Shown: positions 43,407 to 53,260 of the stretch, piece by piece | How positions within the stretch are numbered: the stretch's first letter is position 1 | Layout of the letters: each line of letters begins with the position of its first letter | Assembly (NCBI GenBank): GCA_907163375.1 | Contig: CAJQUW010005569.1 | Location: 450,136-514,135 of the forward strand | Direction: 5' to 3' | Origin: Prostheceraeus crozeri | Lineage: Eukaryota > Platyhelminthes > Polycladida > Euryleptidae | DNA: 64,000 nt | Position numbers and translations under genes: made by a program | The notes under the pieces: generated by a model | Databases searched by the model: none | Told to the model about the DNA's origin: nothing | The model's input: the letters and a program-made list of their open reading frames with translations, nothing else

Positions 43407-43757
43407 AGTAGTGAAAACTGTGCCCTACTTGCGACGGATAGGTACATGGATAGGTACATGTAAAATTTAGTGTTATCAATAGGTACATGGATAGGTACAT
43501 GGATAGGTACATGTATAATTTAGTTATCGATAGGTACATGGATAGGTACATGTATAATTCAGTGTTATGAATAGGAACTTGTATGAGATCTGTTTTACTG
43601 GATAGGTACATGTGTTTGGTACACTCAGTTGAGTACACTGTGTTTCGGAACGTCTATGATCGAACTTGTGTGGTTTGGTTCTGAGCACTTGGGTACGTAC
43701 CGATAGACGTCCAGTGTTTGATTTTGAATGGGTTTGCTCAATTGCGACTATTGTGAC
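43407..43757 (+). repeat. Element 2 left terminal inverted repeat (351 bp)
   Basis: Reverse complement of 63649-64000 with two substitutions (near 43715) and one missing T. About half consists of tandem ATAGGTACATGG/T words (43435-43612), the rest is unique. It shares only its terminal AGTAGT with element 1. Confidence 0.93.
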
Positions 43758-43929
43758 AATTATTTTAAATGTAGCACTATTTAGATGTGAAACTTTACTG
43801 TGCAGCTATGATTTAGTTGCTCCCCAATAAGAAAACCAATTCCAGAACTATGTTTAAAATGAAAAGACAAGAGATTTACAATGTAAGTTTAATTTAAGCG
43901 TGAAAAATAAATGACGGGTACAGATCACG

Positions 43930-44184
43930 TCACTCAGGCGACTCCATGATCTTCAGGAAGTCATCACACCATTCATGAAATGTCTGATTTTTACTAAAGT
44001 CATGGTCACACTCGTGTACCGGACACTTCACCGGTAGTCCACTCCGCCTTTGAAGTGCTGACACAGTCAAGGTTTTCCATAGGGCCATTTTGCAGCCGCA
44101 AGAGAGATGCATGGTCATATCCAACTGACCTCCCATAATGATTTGGCTGTCATTTTGAAAATAAAATAGTGGTTTTGAGGACAT
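43930..44184 (-). CDS. Small Cys-rich protein, possible zinc-binding
   Basis: 84 residues. HLSCGCKM, then LPVKCPVHECDHDF, and WCDDFLKI give five Cys and several His in a spacing that could build a small treble-clef or RING-like zinc site, but no family can be named. Its TATA box (44242-44249 on the minus strand) faces that of the plus-strand gene at 44403, so the two form a divergent pair next to the left TIR. That position suggests an accessory host-interaction gene (inference). Confidence 0.5.
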   Translation of the reverse strand: MSSKPLFYFQNDSQIIMGGQLDMTMHLSCGCKMALWKTLTVSALQRRSGLPVKCPVHECDHDFSKNQTFHEWCDDFLKIMESPE

Positions 44185-44241
44185 GCTTCTTGTTATGGAA
44201 CGTTGAGGATAAGTACTTAACAGTTTGGAACAATGACATCC

Positions 44242-44326
44242 TTTATATAGTTATATATATTCTTTAGGGAAGTTCGGTACCTCTCTGATTGGCTGTTAGG
44301 ATTTCCTTTGTTTAAAAAGTATATAA
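44242..44326. promoter_or_regulatory. Divergent promoter pair (TATA boxes, CCAAT box)
   Basis: A minus-strand TATATAAAG lies at 44242-44249 and a plus-strand TATATAA at 44320-44326, with a GATTGGCTG (inverted CCAAT box) between them at about 44287. The plus-strand box lies about 80 bp before the ATG at 44403, with a likely TCCTCA initiator near 44366. Confidence 0.6.
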
Positions 44327-44402
44327 GTCCGAGGTTTGTACCAATTCTTATCAAAGGTTCTAATCCTCACAAGTTACAATTATTTTAAATCTACAAGTCA
44401 TA

Positions 44403-44864
44403 ATGGATCGCAAACAGAAAGCCGCAGTTGAGAACGGTACTGCTGATCGTACCACTTCGCCAGTGGAACGTACCAATACACCTCCCCAATCTCCGATGGA
44501 GCGATCGACAACACCAAACGAGCCGGTGGTGTTCACCCAAGCCCCTGCATCGCCCGACTACTCGAGTGATGAAGATAGTGACGTATCAATCGAGACGATG
44601 CGTCACATGAATAAGAAGTCCATGCTAACACCACTCTATGGAAGGGTCACGGTCAAAGTCAAGAACGCCCCGAGAAAGTACCACACGAAACGGGTCTTCA
44701 TGCGAATGGAGCCGAACGAGCGGAACCTCACAACCGCTCTCGAATTTTCGGTCATCGACCTTGACACACCACGTCGCTGTCCCTGTGCGCCCAAAAAGAC
44801 CAGGATCCATGTGCAAGTGGACTTGAAAAAACTTGTACCCTTTCCTTACCTTGATGATATTTAG
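44403..44864 (+). CDS. Accessory protein with Ser/Pro-rich acidic N-terminus
   Basis: 153 residues. Residues 1-60 are rich in Thr-Pro and Ser-Pro sites (TSPVE, NTPPQSP, TTPNEP) followed by an acidic DYSSDEDSDVSIE patch, a style typical of phosphorylated viral regulatory or transactivator proteins. The C-terminal half (about 75-150) is compact and basic with VTVKVKNAPRKYHTKRVF and a CPCAPKK pair. No known domain was recognised. It has its own TATA/CCAAT promoter at the left end of element 2. A regulatory role is inferred from composition and position only. Confidence 0.55.
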   Translation: MDRKQKAAVENGTADRTTSPVERTNTPPQSPMERSTTPNEPVVFTQAPASPDYSSDEDSDVSIETMRHMNKKSMLTPLYGRVTVKVKNAPRKYHTKRVFMRMEPNERNLTTALEFSVIDLDTPRRCPCAPKKTRIHVQVDLKKLVPFPYLDDI

Positions 44865-45599
44865 TGTGTTTTTTTCTTAATCTCTTCATTTAATATTCAT
44901 TTGTATATATGAACAAACTTGTTTTATCATTTCACAAATCGGTCTTCAATTAAGGTCTGAATGGGAAAGGGGAACAACTATCTACAATTAATGATGTTCA
45001 ATAACTGAATTGAAACAAAAAATCAAATATGAAGACTTCAACTTGAAATAAATAGGAACATATAACTTTTAAAGAAACAGTTATGTTGTTAATTTTAAAA
45101 TGCTTGTAGCAGTCCAGGATGATATCATACATGTGTCATACACGACACCATAAGAATGAGAATGAAAAGACCTTTAGAATGATATAAGGTATGTACCTAT
45201 TCGATGGGAAAATCCTAGTTGTATGCAACTCAATGCAAGCAGACAAATGTTAGATTTTTAAATTCACTAAGTTTTTAGCCCATTCTTTAAAGACATGTAG
45301 CTCTCTAGTTATATGTCATACATGTGTCATACAATACACCATTAGAATCAGCATGAAAAGAGCATTCGAATGATATATTGTATGTACCCATTTGATGAAA
45401 AAATCCTAGTTGTATGCATCTGTATGCAACTTGAAAAAATTCCAAGTTTTTTTACAAAAATGACTAAGTTTACAAATTTTCAAAGTTAAAGTCTTACAAC
45501 TAAAAATGACCATAATATACAATCCTCTACACTTGACCTTGACCTTAGACCTGACCTTTGACCTTCATACACTTCATACACGGCGGGGGGGGGCCTCAA
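44865..45599. repeat. Non-coding stretch with a duplicated ~120-bp block
   Basis: Segments at about 45118-45245 and 45309-45433 are similar: both contain TCATACATGTGTCATACA, then ATGAAAAGA, then GAATGATAT, then AATCCTAGTTGTATGCA. There is no coding capacity. A G-run (45583-45592) marks the end before the hairpin tract. Confidence 0.7.
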
Positions 45600-45696
45600 T
45601 ATTTCTCGGGCGCTTCGCGCCCTCGAAATTTTTCGGATTATAGGGTAGGTAAATAAATTTTCGAGTGCGCTTCGCGCACTGGAAAATTTATTTACC
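45600..45696. repeat. Two strong GCTTCGC hairpins
   Basis: The first hairpin has arms GGGCGC and GCGCCC around TTC (45608-45622), flanked by ATTTC and GAAAT. The second is 49 nt (45648-45696): 15-bp arms GGTAAATAAATTTTC and GAAAATTTATTTACC, one G/G mismatch, then AGTGCGC and GCGCACT around TTC. The GC-TTC-GC core is the same as in many element 1 palindromes. Confidence 0.85.
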
Positions 45697-45730
45697 CATG
45701 GGTTCCGGGTGCCATAGATACTCATCTTGC

Positions 45731-45773
45731 TTCCCTAACCCTAAACCTAACCCTAACCCTTAACCCTAACCTA
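45731..45773. repeat. Telomere-like CCCTAA tract
   Basis: About seven units of CCCTAA, some with one-base changes, lie inside element 2. CCCTAA/TTAGGG is the usual metazoan telomere repeat. Directly downstream are two related AT-rich units with TTTGGCGCGAAA. Confidence 0.85.
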
Positions 45774-45797
45774 GTATTTTAATTTGATTATTTGAAT

Positions 45798-45862
45798 TTT
45801 GGCGCGAAATTCAAATTTTCGAAAAAGTCTTTAAATTTGATTATTCGAATTTTGGCGCGAAA
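45798..45862. promoter_or_regulatory. Two candidate E2F sites
   Basis: TTTGGCGCGAAA occurs at 45798-45809 and again at 45851-45862, 53 bp apart. Both match the E2F consensus TTTSGCGCSAAA exactly. They lie about 320-390 bp upstream of the TATA box at 46186. They sit in a short tandem AT-rich repeat, so chance duplication of one site is possible. Confidence 0.45.
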
Positions 45863-46185
45863 TTTGAATTTTCGAAATTCAGCGCTTAATTCAAATTTTA
45901 ATGTTCTACTCAAACCACACGTTTTATATCTTCAAATATGAATCATTATATGACTATTAATAATAACATGTATATCAAATAATGCATCAGTCCATCAGTT
46001 CATATTACTTTGAATTCACTCTACTGTTTACATGTAGAAATCTTTCAACACATATGATGGCACTTCCTGGTTAAAAATAAACCAGCTGTTCCAATTCTTG
46101 TTTGAGTTATCAATTTTGTTTAACCGTACCAATTCCAGGATGTGATGTCATAAGGTCTTTGTTCGTAGTTGCTTTGTCAATTTCA

Positions 46186-46193
46186 TATATAAA
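46186..46193 (+). promoter_or_regulatory. TATA box of the spliced left-arm gene
   Basis: TATATAAA lies about 110 bp before a consensus 5' splice site (GTGAGT at 46298). A CRE-like TGATGTCA lies just upstream at about 46143. Confidence 0.55.
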
Positions 46194-47023
46194 GAAGTTG
46201 CACACAACGAATTTTCACTCATTTTGAAATTATTCAGTGTCCATAGCAGACGTCGTTCTTCGTTCCTCCGTTCTCCGGTTCTTATTACAATTCTGAAGTG
46301 AGTTTCATTGTCATATTCTGCTACTTTATAGGATATTCGGGAGTAGGAACATTATTAAGTTTTTATAACCAAATAGCTTTAAATATAGAAGCTTTGGTCT
46401 TTAGGATAGGAACACTTTATGTTATATTATTAACCATGTTTTTTTATTTTATTCCTATATTAAGTCATCCAGAAGAGACATGACCGTATAAGTCTGAGTA
46501 AAAGTGCAATTGACATCCGTATTTTTACACATTCTTTCTAAATAAAAAGATATTTAAATAAAAATTCAATGTCATCTGATAGCTGATGTATGAATTCAAA
46601 TTTGTTTAATCAAACGAATTGATTAACGGTTGAAATTTTCGAAAAGTTTACTTTCGTTCTATTATGTTTATTTCAGTTAAAAGAAATACAAATCAGCTGC
46701 TTCCATACAGTTCAAACTTGTTTAATTAAACTAATTTTTTAATGGTTGAAATTTTCGAAATCTCATTTTCATTCTACTATTATTTCGTAATTAAATAATG
46801 ATTAATCAGCTGTTTCCAAATTTTATGTCTTTTTATAAACAAACCCTTTGAAATGAAATTAAACTTTCGAATCTCAGTTTCTATTTCATCCATAAATTTA
46901 TTTCTTCTTAAGATTTGTCTAATATTAATCTAGTACTTAATAAAGCTTTGAAGGTGGTACATAAATGATTTCTTATTTAATAAGGGATTGAATTATAATA
47001 AAAGTTTTTTATCCTCTACAGAA

Positions 47024-47491
47024 ATGGTTCGACATGAGAGTATCGCACGACAACGTCTCGTCTTCCATTTTTGTGAGACATGTGAACTGCCCGTTCGACA
47101 TGCCAACAAAAGCGGGCACAAGAAGTGCACCTTCAGAGAAGACTGCTCCTACATCTACTGCCTTTCCTGTAGGACGTATGAAAGGAGTGATATGAAGGCT
47201 AACACCGATTCGGCGAAGGCCTTCATTGTTCGTCATACCCCCTGTGCTCTTGAGAATGGACGGAAAGGGATCAATTTGACTTCTAGTAGCGAAAAAAAGA
47301 AGTTGCAACGCCTCTTTTCGAACGACAGGCCGGTGGAAGGTGTTTTGTCCCAGGTGGATGAACCTCAACAGACTCCCAAGAAAGCCCCTAAGTCTCGCGC
47401 TCCCAAGAAAGCCCCAAAGTCCCGAGAATTTGTCGACGAGACTTTCAGCGATTTTGAGATACGTGATGTCAATCCTAGCTTCAACGAATAA
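47024..47491 (+). CDS. Putative zinc-binding accessory protein with spliced 5' leader
   Basis: 155 residues from the ATG at 47024. That ATG comes two bases after a strong 3' splice site (TATCCTCTACAG, ending 47021). A matching 5' splice site (GTGAGT at 46298) and TATA box (46186) upstream imply a non-coding first exon and a 724-bp intron. Residues about 16-75 hold FCETCELPVRHANKSGHKKC, CSYIYCLSCR and HTPC, eight or so Cys/His in paired spacing, probably binding one or two zinc ions. The tail repeats APKKAPKSR and ends in an acidic EFVDETFSDFEIRD segment. The family is not recognised. The position suggests an early regulatory protein. Confidence 0.6.
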   Translation: MVRHESIARQRLVFHFCETCELPVRHANKSGHKKCTFREDCSYIYCLSCRTYERSDMKANTDSAKAFIVRHTPCALENGRKGINLTSSSEKKKLQRLFSNDRPVEGVLSQVDEPQQTPKKAPKSRAPKKAPKSREFVDETFSDFEIRDVNPSFNE

Positions 47492-47572
47492 CTGATCCAC
47501 TGGGGATAGATAAAATGCTACTTCATTAAGTCAATATAAGCATATGTCGTTTACACATTTCTGGATTTGGTG

Positions 47573-48972
47573 ATGCCCCCACCGAAGAAGACAAAGGTGT
47601 TGGTGCAGAAAAAACTCATCGTTAAAGATGTGAGAATCTATTTACTTGGATTATTATTCATATGCATAATTAAATCAATGTTGTTAAAACATTTCAGACT
47701 GAACCACCTCAAGCGATGACAGTCGGGTTTGAAGATGGAAATGTGGTGGAAAACTTGCGAAAGGTAACAAATTAATTTGCTTAATAGTTTCTAAGGAGAA
47801 ATCAAATATGAATCTCTTTTTTAGCTGTTTCCAAGTGTTCAAACAATCCCCACATGTCCGAAGCTGCCTCGAGGGAATTCCCCAGGAAGAAAACTCGCCT
47901 CTAGCCCCGTAAGTGTGATTGCTGTGGTCTACGCTCAGATAACAGACAACAACAACACCTTGAAAACCTGTCTATGTCTATCTCTTTATATAAACATAAT
48001 GTCACATTTATTCCGCTGCAGGCTGTGCGATCTCTATCCTTTAAAAAGCACAGGAGCTTTTTAAGCACGCCAGCGACAACCACGTCCATTGAGGACAATG
48101 AGGAGAGGCCCTACTCCATACACGAATCATCCTCATCCGAGGATTCTGCAACATCATCCTTATCCGACGATTCTCCAACATCGTCATCCGATGATCACGA
48201 TGAATCTGTTTCTAATGTAAGTATGAAGATTGGTTAACTGCTTCAGTGTAGAATTTTCTATTAAAATATTTTGAAAATTACTTTGTTGACAAATATCCTA
48301 ATAAACAATTGTTTCCTTTGTTTACAGGAGTCCGTCATGTGTGCCTCACAGGAAGAGGTGTCCTTCAGCCACATCCGGGCATCCCCCAGCTGGAGCGTCC
48401 GCCTGCCGCTGTCCCCGATGATGACGCTTGCTCCTCCATCCCCTGTGCGTCCTCTATCGCTCGCAGTTCCTTCTTGTCCGGCACCTCCGATCCCACCCCC
48501 TCCAACGCCCGCAGCTCCTTCCTCTCCGTCACCTCCGATCCAAGCCGCAGCTCCTTCCTCCGCGACACCTCCTATCCCCGCCGCAGCTCCTGCTAAAGTT
48601 CCCAAGGCCCCTCTTCCAGTGCGAGAGTATGATGTCGACCTCGATGCAACGACGGAGGAGGACATTTACTCCAAACTGCGCCGTTGCCAAGAGCGTCTGA
48701 GGGAGTCAGAGGCCCGTGAGGCTCAGCTAATAGAGGACAACAGAGGTTTGGTTGAGTCCTTACAAAATATAACTCAATCAAACCTCCTGTTGGCCTCGCA
48801 AGTGACCAACATTCAGAGACATGACAAAGAAACAATGGTGCACATCGAGTGCAGAGACAATACCATTAGAAAGGTGCGTCTAACGAGGATGGACGACTTG
48901 GGTGGCTGCAGTGAAAGCTGCAGCCACTTGAAGTTGTACCACAATGGTATTGTGAAATGTGTTAAGCTTTGA
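47573..48972 (+). CDS. Five-exon Pro/Ser-rich coiled-coil protein
   Basis: The coding stretch from the ATG at 47573 is interrupted by four short introns (about 47630-47697, 47764-47824, 47909-48021, 48217-48327). Each begins GT and ends AG with good consensus, and every exon length is a multiple of three, so all introns are phase 0. The product would be about 348 residues. It has a basic start, an acidic Ser-rich region (SSSSEDSATSSLSDD), a long Pro/Ala-rich region with repeated PPIPAAAP-like units, a coiled coil (LRRCQERLRESEAREAQL) and a Cys/His-containing basic end. The last exon is unusually GC-rich. No known domain was recognised; it has the style of a nuclear phosphoprotein. Confidence 0.65.
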
Positions 48973-49044
48973 CTTTTTTCTTTGAAAAATTAATTACTGA
49001 AAATTTTATGTGTTTTCTCTTTACAACAGATCGGAACATACGGT

Positions 49045-49092
49045 ATTGGCTGGTGATGACGCTGACGTCATTAGATGGTAGATGTATATAAG
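49045..49092 (+). promoter_or_regulatory. CCAAT-CRE-TATA promoter of the polymerase gene
   Basis: ATTGG (inverted CCAAT, 49045-49049), a perfect CRE/ATF site TGACGTCA (49063-49070) and TATATAAG (49085-49092) precede the ATG at 49124, with a likely TCCTCA initiator near 49109. CRE/ATF sites at this distance are typical of adenovirus early promoters. Confidence 0.65.
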
Positions 49093-49123
49093 GGCTTAGT
49101 AATTTCAATCCTCATCAATAATC

Positions 49124-52100
49124 ATGGTTGTCTGTACCAAGTGTGGAAAAGTGTTCACTCTCATTGGCAATTTGCAACGTCATGAAAAATTTTGTAAGTT
49201 AGGAAAAGCGTATCAATGTAGCAAGTGTCCATATAAGACGAATAGGATGGATAATCTTAAGAGGCATAAACTTGTATGCAATAATAAACCGAATGATAGC
49301 ATAACTGAGTCAAATTCAATTAATCAAAATAGATCTACTTCTAAGCCAACAACCAGCGCTTCAACTAACATACAAAACTTTATGCAATACTGCTCTCGGT
49401 GTGGCAAAACGTATAACTCTATAAGTAGATTTCGACAGCATGTGAATGTACATAACACAAATAGTGAGATGAATATGCATAATAACTATGGAACTGTTAG
49501 TCTCAGCGAATGCGCACTCAATGGCCATGCACGTGTGTATGATATCACGCCAACAACACCTACTGTGGACATAACATCATTCTTAGAAAGCATGCGTTCC
49601 ATGTTAGGGAATTGAGTGTCTGACTTACTAAGGAGCTATCAATTGCGCGGTCGTCTGATTGCACAAATTCGTTATGTCCGTTCTAATCCTCAAGAAGAAG
49701 AAACTTTTCTCGCACACATTACCTCATCATCCTCAAACTATATTTATGACTATGATGCTTGGTTTCAGGATCATCTAAATAGTCTAATAATTCATATTGA
49801 AGCCTTCACAAAAAAGGGTAGCAATTGGATTATAGATGATGTACAAAATATAGAGTTCAATGTAATAACAAGTCCATTACTGTCAGGTGGACAATCATTT
49901 CCTCTACCAAAGAAGTTAAAAAACTCTAAAGCTGTCATTAATGTTAATTCAAATGCAAATGATTGCTTTCTATATGCAGTTTTATCAATATTGCATTATA
50001 ATGAAGTACCTTATTCAAGGAATGAAATAAAATCATATAGTAAGTGGACATCTGAGCTAAATATGGAAGGCATTTCCACACCAGTATCAATCAAAGATAT
50101 TCCAAAATTTTAGAAAAATAATGATATTAAAATTAACATTCACTTTTATGAAAATGGACTCAAAGGTGTTCGTTACAAAAGTAACTTTACTGGTAGGCAA
50201 ACGGTTAATATTTTGCTAATTCTAAACAATGGAGCAGCACACTATTGTGGAATTCCAAAGCTGTCAAGATTGTATAGGAGAACTTTAAAAAGACATAAAT
50301 ACTTCTGCGAAAGATGCACTCAGTCATTCACATATAAAACAACACTAGAACGACACTTCCAGTTTTGTATTCGAGGAAAAGCACAAATAGAAAAAATGCC
50401 ATCGGATCTAAAAGTACTAACAAGTAGCATGGAATATCAACTAAGTCCTCCTTTAGTAATTTATGCAGATATAGAGTGCTACATTGATAATAAAATACAT
50501 AAACCTGCGGCCATTGGAGCTTATCATGTCTGGCATAATGCCCTTCAATCAAAATTTGAAAACAAGTATTACCTCTTTGAGGGAGAAAATTGCATTATTG
50601 GTTTCTTACACCACTTAGAAACTGTAGCTCAAGACTTATATGACAACCAATGTGCAACAACTAGGCAGCCAATGTCACTGTCAGCGGATGAAAAAGCACG
50701 CCATGAGAATGCAGAATGTTGCAACAAATGTAAATCGAAATTCAGCGATGAAGTCATAAACGTTCGTGATCATGATCATATCACCGGACGATATAGGCAA
50801 ACATTATGTAGGAAATGCAATCTCCGGTTAAGACTTAACAGACGGGAGCTTCCCATATTTTTCCACAATTTTAAAAATTATGATAGTCACATCGTTTGCT
50901 ATAAAGCGATTGGAAGAATGAAGTCTTGGAAATTAGATGTTGTAGCAGCAACTGCTTAAAAATATATAACTTTATCCGCCAGTGTCCCTGTAAATGAATA
51001 CAAAGGGAAGACAGTATACTTTAAACTAAAATTCTTAGACTCAGATCAATTTCTAAGTGCATCCTTGAGTGAATTAGCCAAGGGCTTGCAAACGTATGAG
51101 CATGTAGAGATATTAAGGGTAGAATTTCCACAATTAAGTGATAATGTTTTATATCAGAAGGGAGTGTTTCCATATTCATACTTCAAAAACTTAAACACGT
51201 TGACGGAAGACTGTCTACCACCACAATTTGAATTCTATAATGATCTTACTCGTGAGCACTGTTCCGATAGTGAATATGAACACGCTAACAAGGCGTGGAT
51301 TGAATTTAATTGTAGCACATTTGGTGATTATATGCTGGCATATCTGAAGTTAGATGTTTTATTGTTGGCAGACATATTTGAAGTGTTTAGAGCATTGAGT
51401 CAACGTGAGGATGAAGTCGACCCTGTACATTTTGTCAGTCTCCCACATCTTAGCTTTACCTCAGCACTAAATTTCTCTTCCAATGATCCCCCACACTACA
51501 TACAAGATGAAAATATGTACAATCTATTTGAACGAGGAATTAGAGGGGGTATGACTTTCACCAACATTCACCGAGCGCGTGCACGCATTGAAGAATTAGG
51601 AAATAATACACATGAAAGTCGACATTTGACCTACTTAGATGTTAATAACCTTTATGGTTCTTCACTCAGTAGAAATCTACCCCACTCAAATTTCAAATGG
51701 TTGAATGAAAGTGAATTAGATAATTTTTTAAATGAAGAAAATGTTCAAAATATAGATGATGATGGTGAAATCGGCTACATTTTTAATTTAGATTTAGAGT
51801 ATCCTGCAGCCATTCATGATGACACTGCCGATTTCCCATTAGCTCCAGAAATGCAGATGATTGAAAAGAGAATGTTTTCACACTATATGAAAAATCTATA
51901 TGAAAAAGTAAGACCAAATACACATTTTTCTTCTATCAAGAAACTTCTGCTCCATCAATTTGATAGGGAAAATTATGTAGTCCACTACTCAATTTTAAAA
52001 TTTTACTTGACCATGGGCATGAGAATCAAGAAGATTCATAGTGGCATAAAATTCACACAAAAGCCTTGGTTAAAAACATACATTGATATGAACTCTCAAA

Positions 52101-52981
52101 AGAGGGCTCAATCAAACACTGACTTCGAAAAGTCATTCTAAAAATTGAAAAATAATTCTTTATATGGTAAAACAATGGAAAATGTAAGGAGAAGGAAAAA
52201 ATTTAAACTAGTCAACAATGAGAAACAACTACTGAAATTGTCAAATCATCCTCTCTATGTTCAACACAAAATATTTGATGAAGATCTGGTTAGTATGGAA
52301 ATGTACAAACCTTCAATAGTTTTAAATAAATTAATATATGTTGGTCAAGCAGTACTTGACTATAGTAAGTTGGAAATGTATCAATTATATTACAATGATC
52401 TAAAAGGATGTCCACTGATAAATAGAACGCGGCTTTGTGGAGGTGATACCGACAGTTTCTTCCTATGTTTATACACATCACCATCTGTCCGTCTGGAAGA
52501 TATACTTCTATACTTCGGTGAAAAGTTTGACTCTTCAAACTATGATAGTCATCACCGACTATACTCAACTACAAACAAAGCTAGATTAGGTTGTTTTAAG
52601 GATGAGTGTGCTGGAAAGTTGCTTGAGGAAATGATCCTACTAAAACCGAAAATGTATTCAATGAAATATCTAGACTCTACGAATCATAGCATCAAACGTG
52701 CAAAAGGAATTCAGAGAGCAGCAGTTAAAAAATTGAAACATGATGACTATAGGAGTGTCTATTATAGTGAGAATGATACAACTGAAGATATGACAATTAT
52801 AAATTCAAAAAATCACATAGTTAGCACAAAATCATTTAGGAAGCGAGGTCTTTCACTTTGGGAGGATAAGCGCTGTTGGCTGGATAAAAATTTATCATTA
52901 CCATATGGACACTACAGCATAGGTCTTCCCCCACCGTCGAAGAGAAGGAGATGCCTTCCTGTCACAGGTGATGTAGAATAA
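49124..52981 (+). pseudogene. Zinc-finger family B DNA polymerase gene, broken
   Basis: This is the replication polymerase gene of element 2, broken in about four places. The upstream end encodes three C2H2 zinc fingers (the first is CTKCGKVFTLIGNLQRHEKF). The body retains recognisable landmarks in family order: exonuclease LVIYADIECY, a Cys-rich RDHDHITGRYR block resembling the endonuclease VII-like insert common in viral family B polymerases, FFHNFKNYDSH, motif A TYLDVNNLYG, motif B KNNSLYGKTM and motif C GGDTDSFFL. Zinc fingers ahead of a protein-primed polymerase differ from element 1, where the N-terminus is a basic repeat. An AATAAA signal follows at about 52987. Confidence 0.85.
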
Positions 52982-53028
52982 GTCTAAATAAAAACAATAT
53001 AATATTCCACTTGTAATAGATCTTGCGA

Positions 53029-53198
53029 TTGCTGCATCTTCCGACATGTAGCAACACTTACTAATACATAAGTAGTCTTACTAAAATTGAAATTTCTACA
53101 TCTTTCCGATATGTAGAAATGATTACTAATAAATAGGTAGTCCTAATGTGAATGAATATGTGAAGAATTTGTACTCAACATCATTCCGATATGTTGAG
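53029..53198 (+). ncRNA. Three hairpins with covarying stems and a conserved TTCCGAY loop
   Basis: Hairpin 1 (53029-53054): TTGCTGCAT, loop CTTCCGAC, ATGTAGCAA. Hairpin 2 (53092-53120): ATTTCTACAT, loop CTTTCCGAT, ATGTAGAAAT. Hairpin 3 (53174-53198): CTCAACAT, loop CATTCCGAT, ATGTTGAG. Stem pairs change together while loop and closing CAT/ATG stay constant. The first two are followed by a shared TTACTAATA..TA.GTAGTC word. This points to selected RNA structure downstream of the polymerase gene and upstream of the next gene. The class is not recognised; it may be a 3' untranslated or leader element, or a small RNA precursor. Confidence 0.6.
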
Positions 53199-53260
53199 CT
53201 AATAAAATAACAAACTTTAGGCAAACATTAAACTTAAATTTGAAACATAGCTTTCGGAAC

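Noticed and set aside
43030-43638. Long minus-strand open frame spanning the left end of element 2
   Set aside because: A chance fusion of LINE coding sequence with the TIR's tandem repeat (Tyr/Leu/Met-rich translation); the border at 43407 cuts through it.
45733-45773. CCCTAA tract as a real chromosome end
   Set aside because: Only about 40 bp long, imperfect, and embedded within element 2 with coding sequence on both sides.
47009-47500. Minus-strand open frame of 163 residues
   Set aside because: Overlaps the zinc-binding protein gene on the other strand, which has splice and promoter support and paired Cys spacing.
48261-48665. Gly/Ala-rich minus-strand frame
   Set aside because: Antisense shadow of the Pro/Ala-rich last exon of the five-exon gene.
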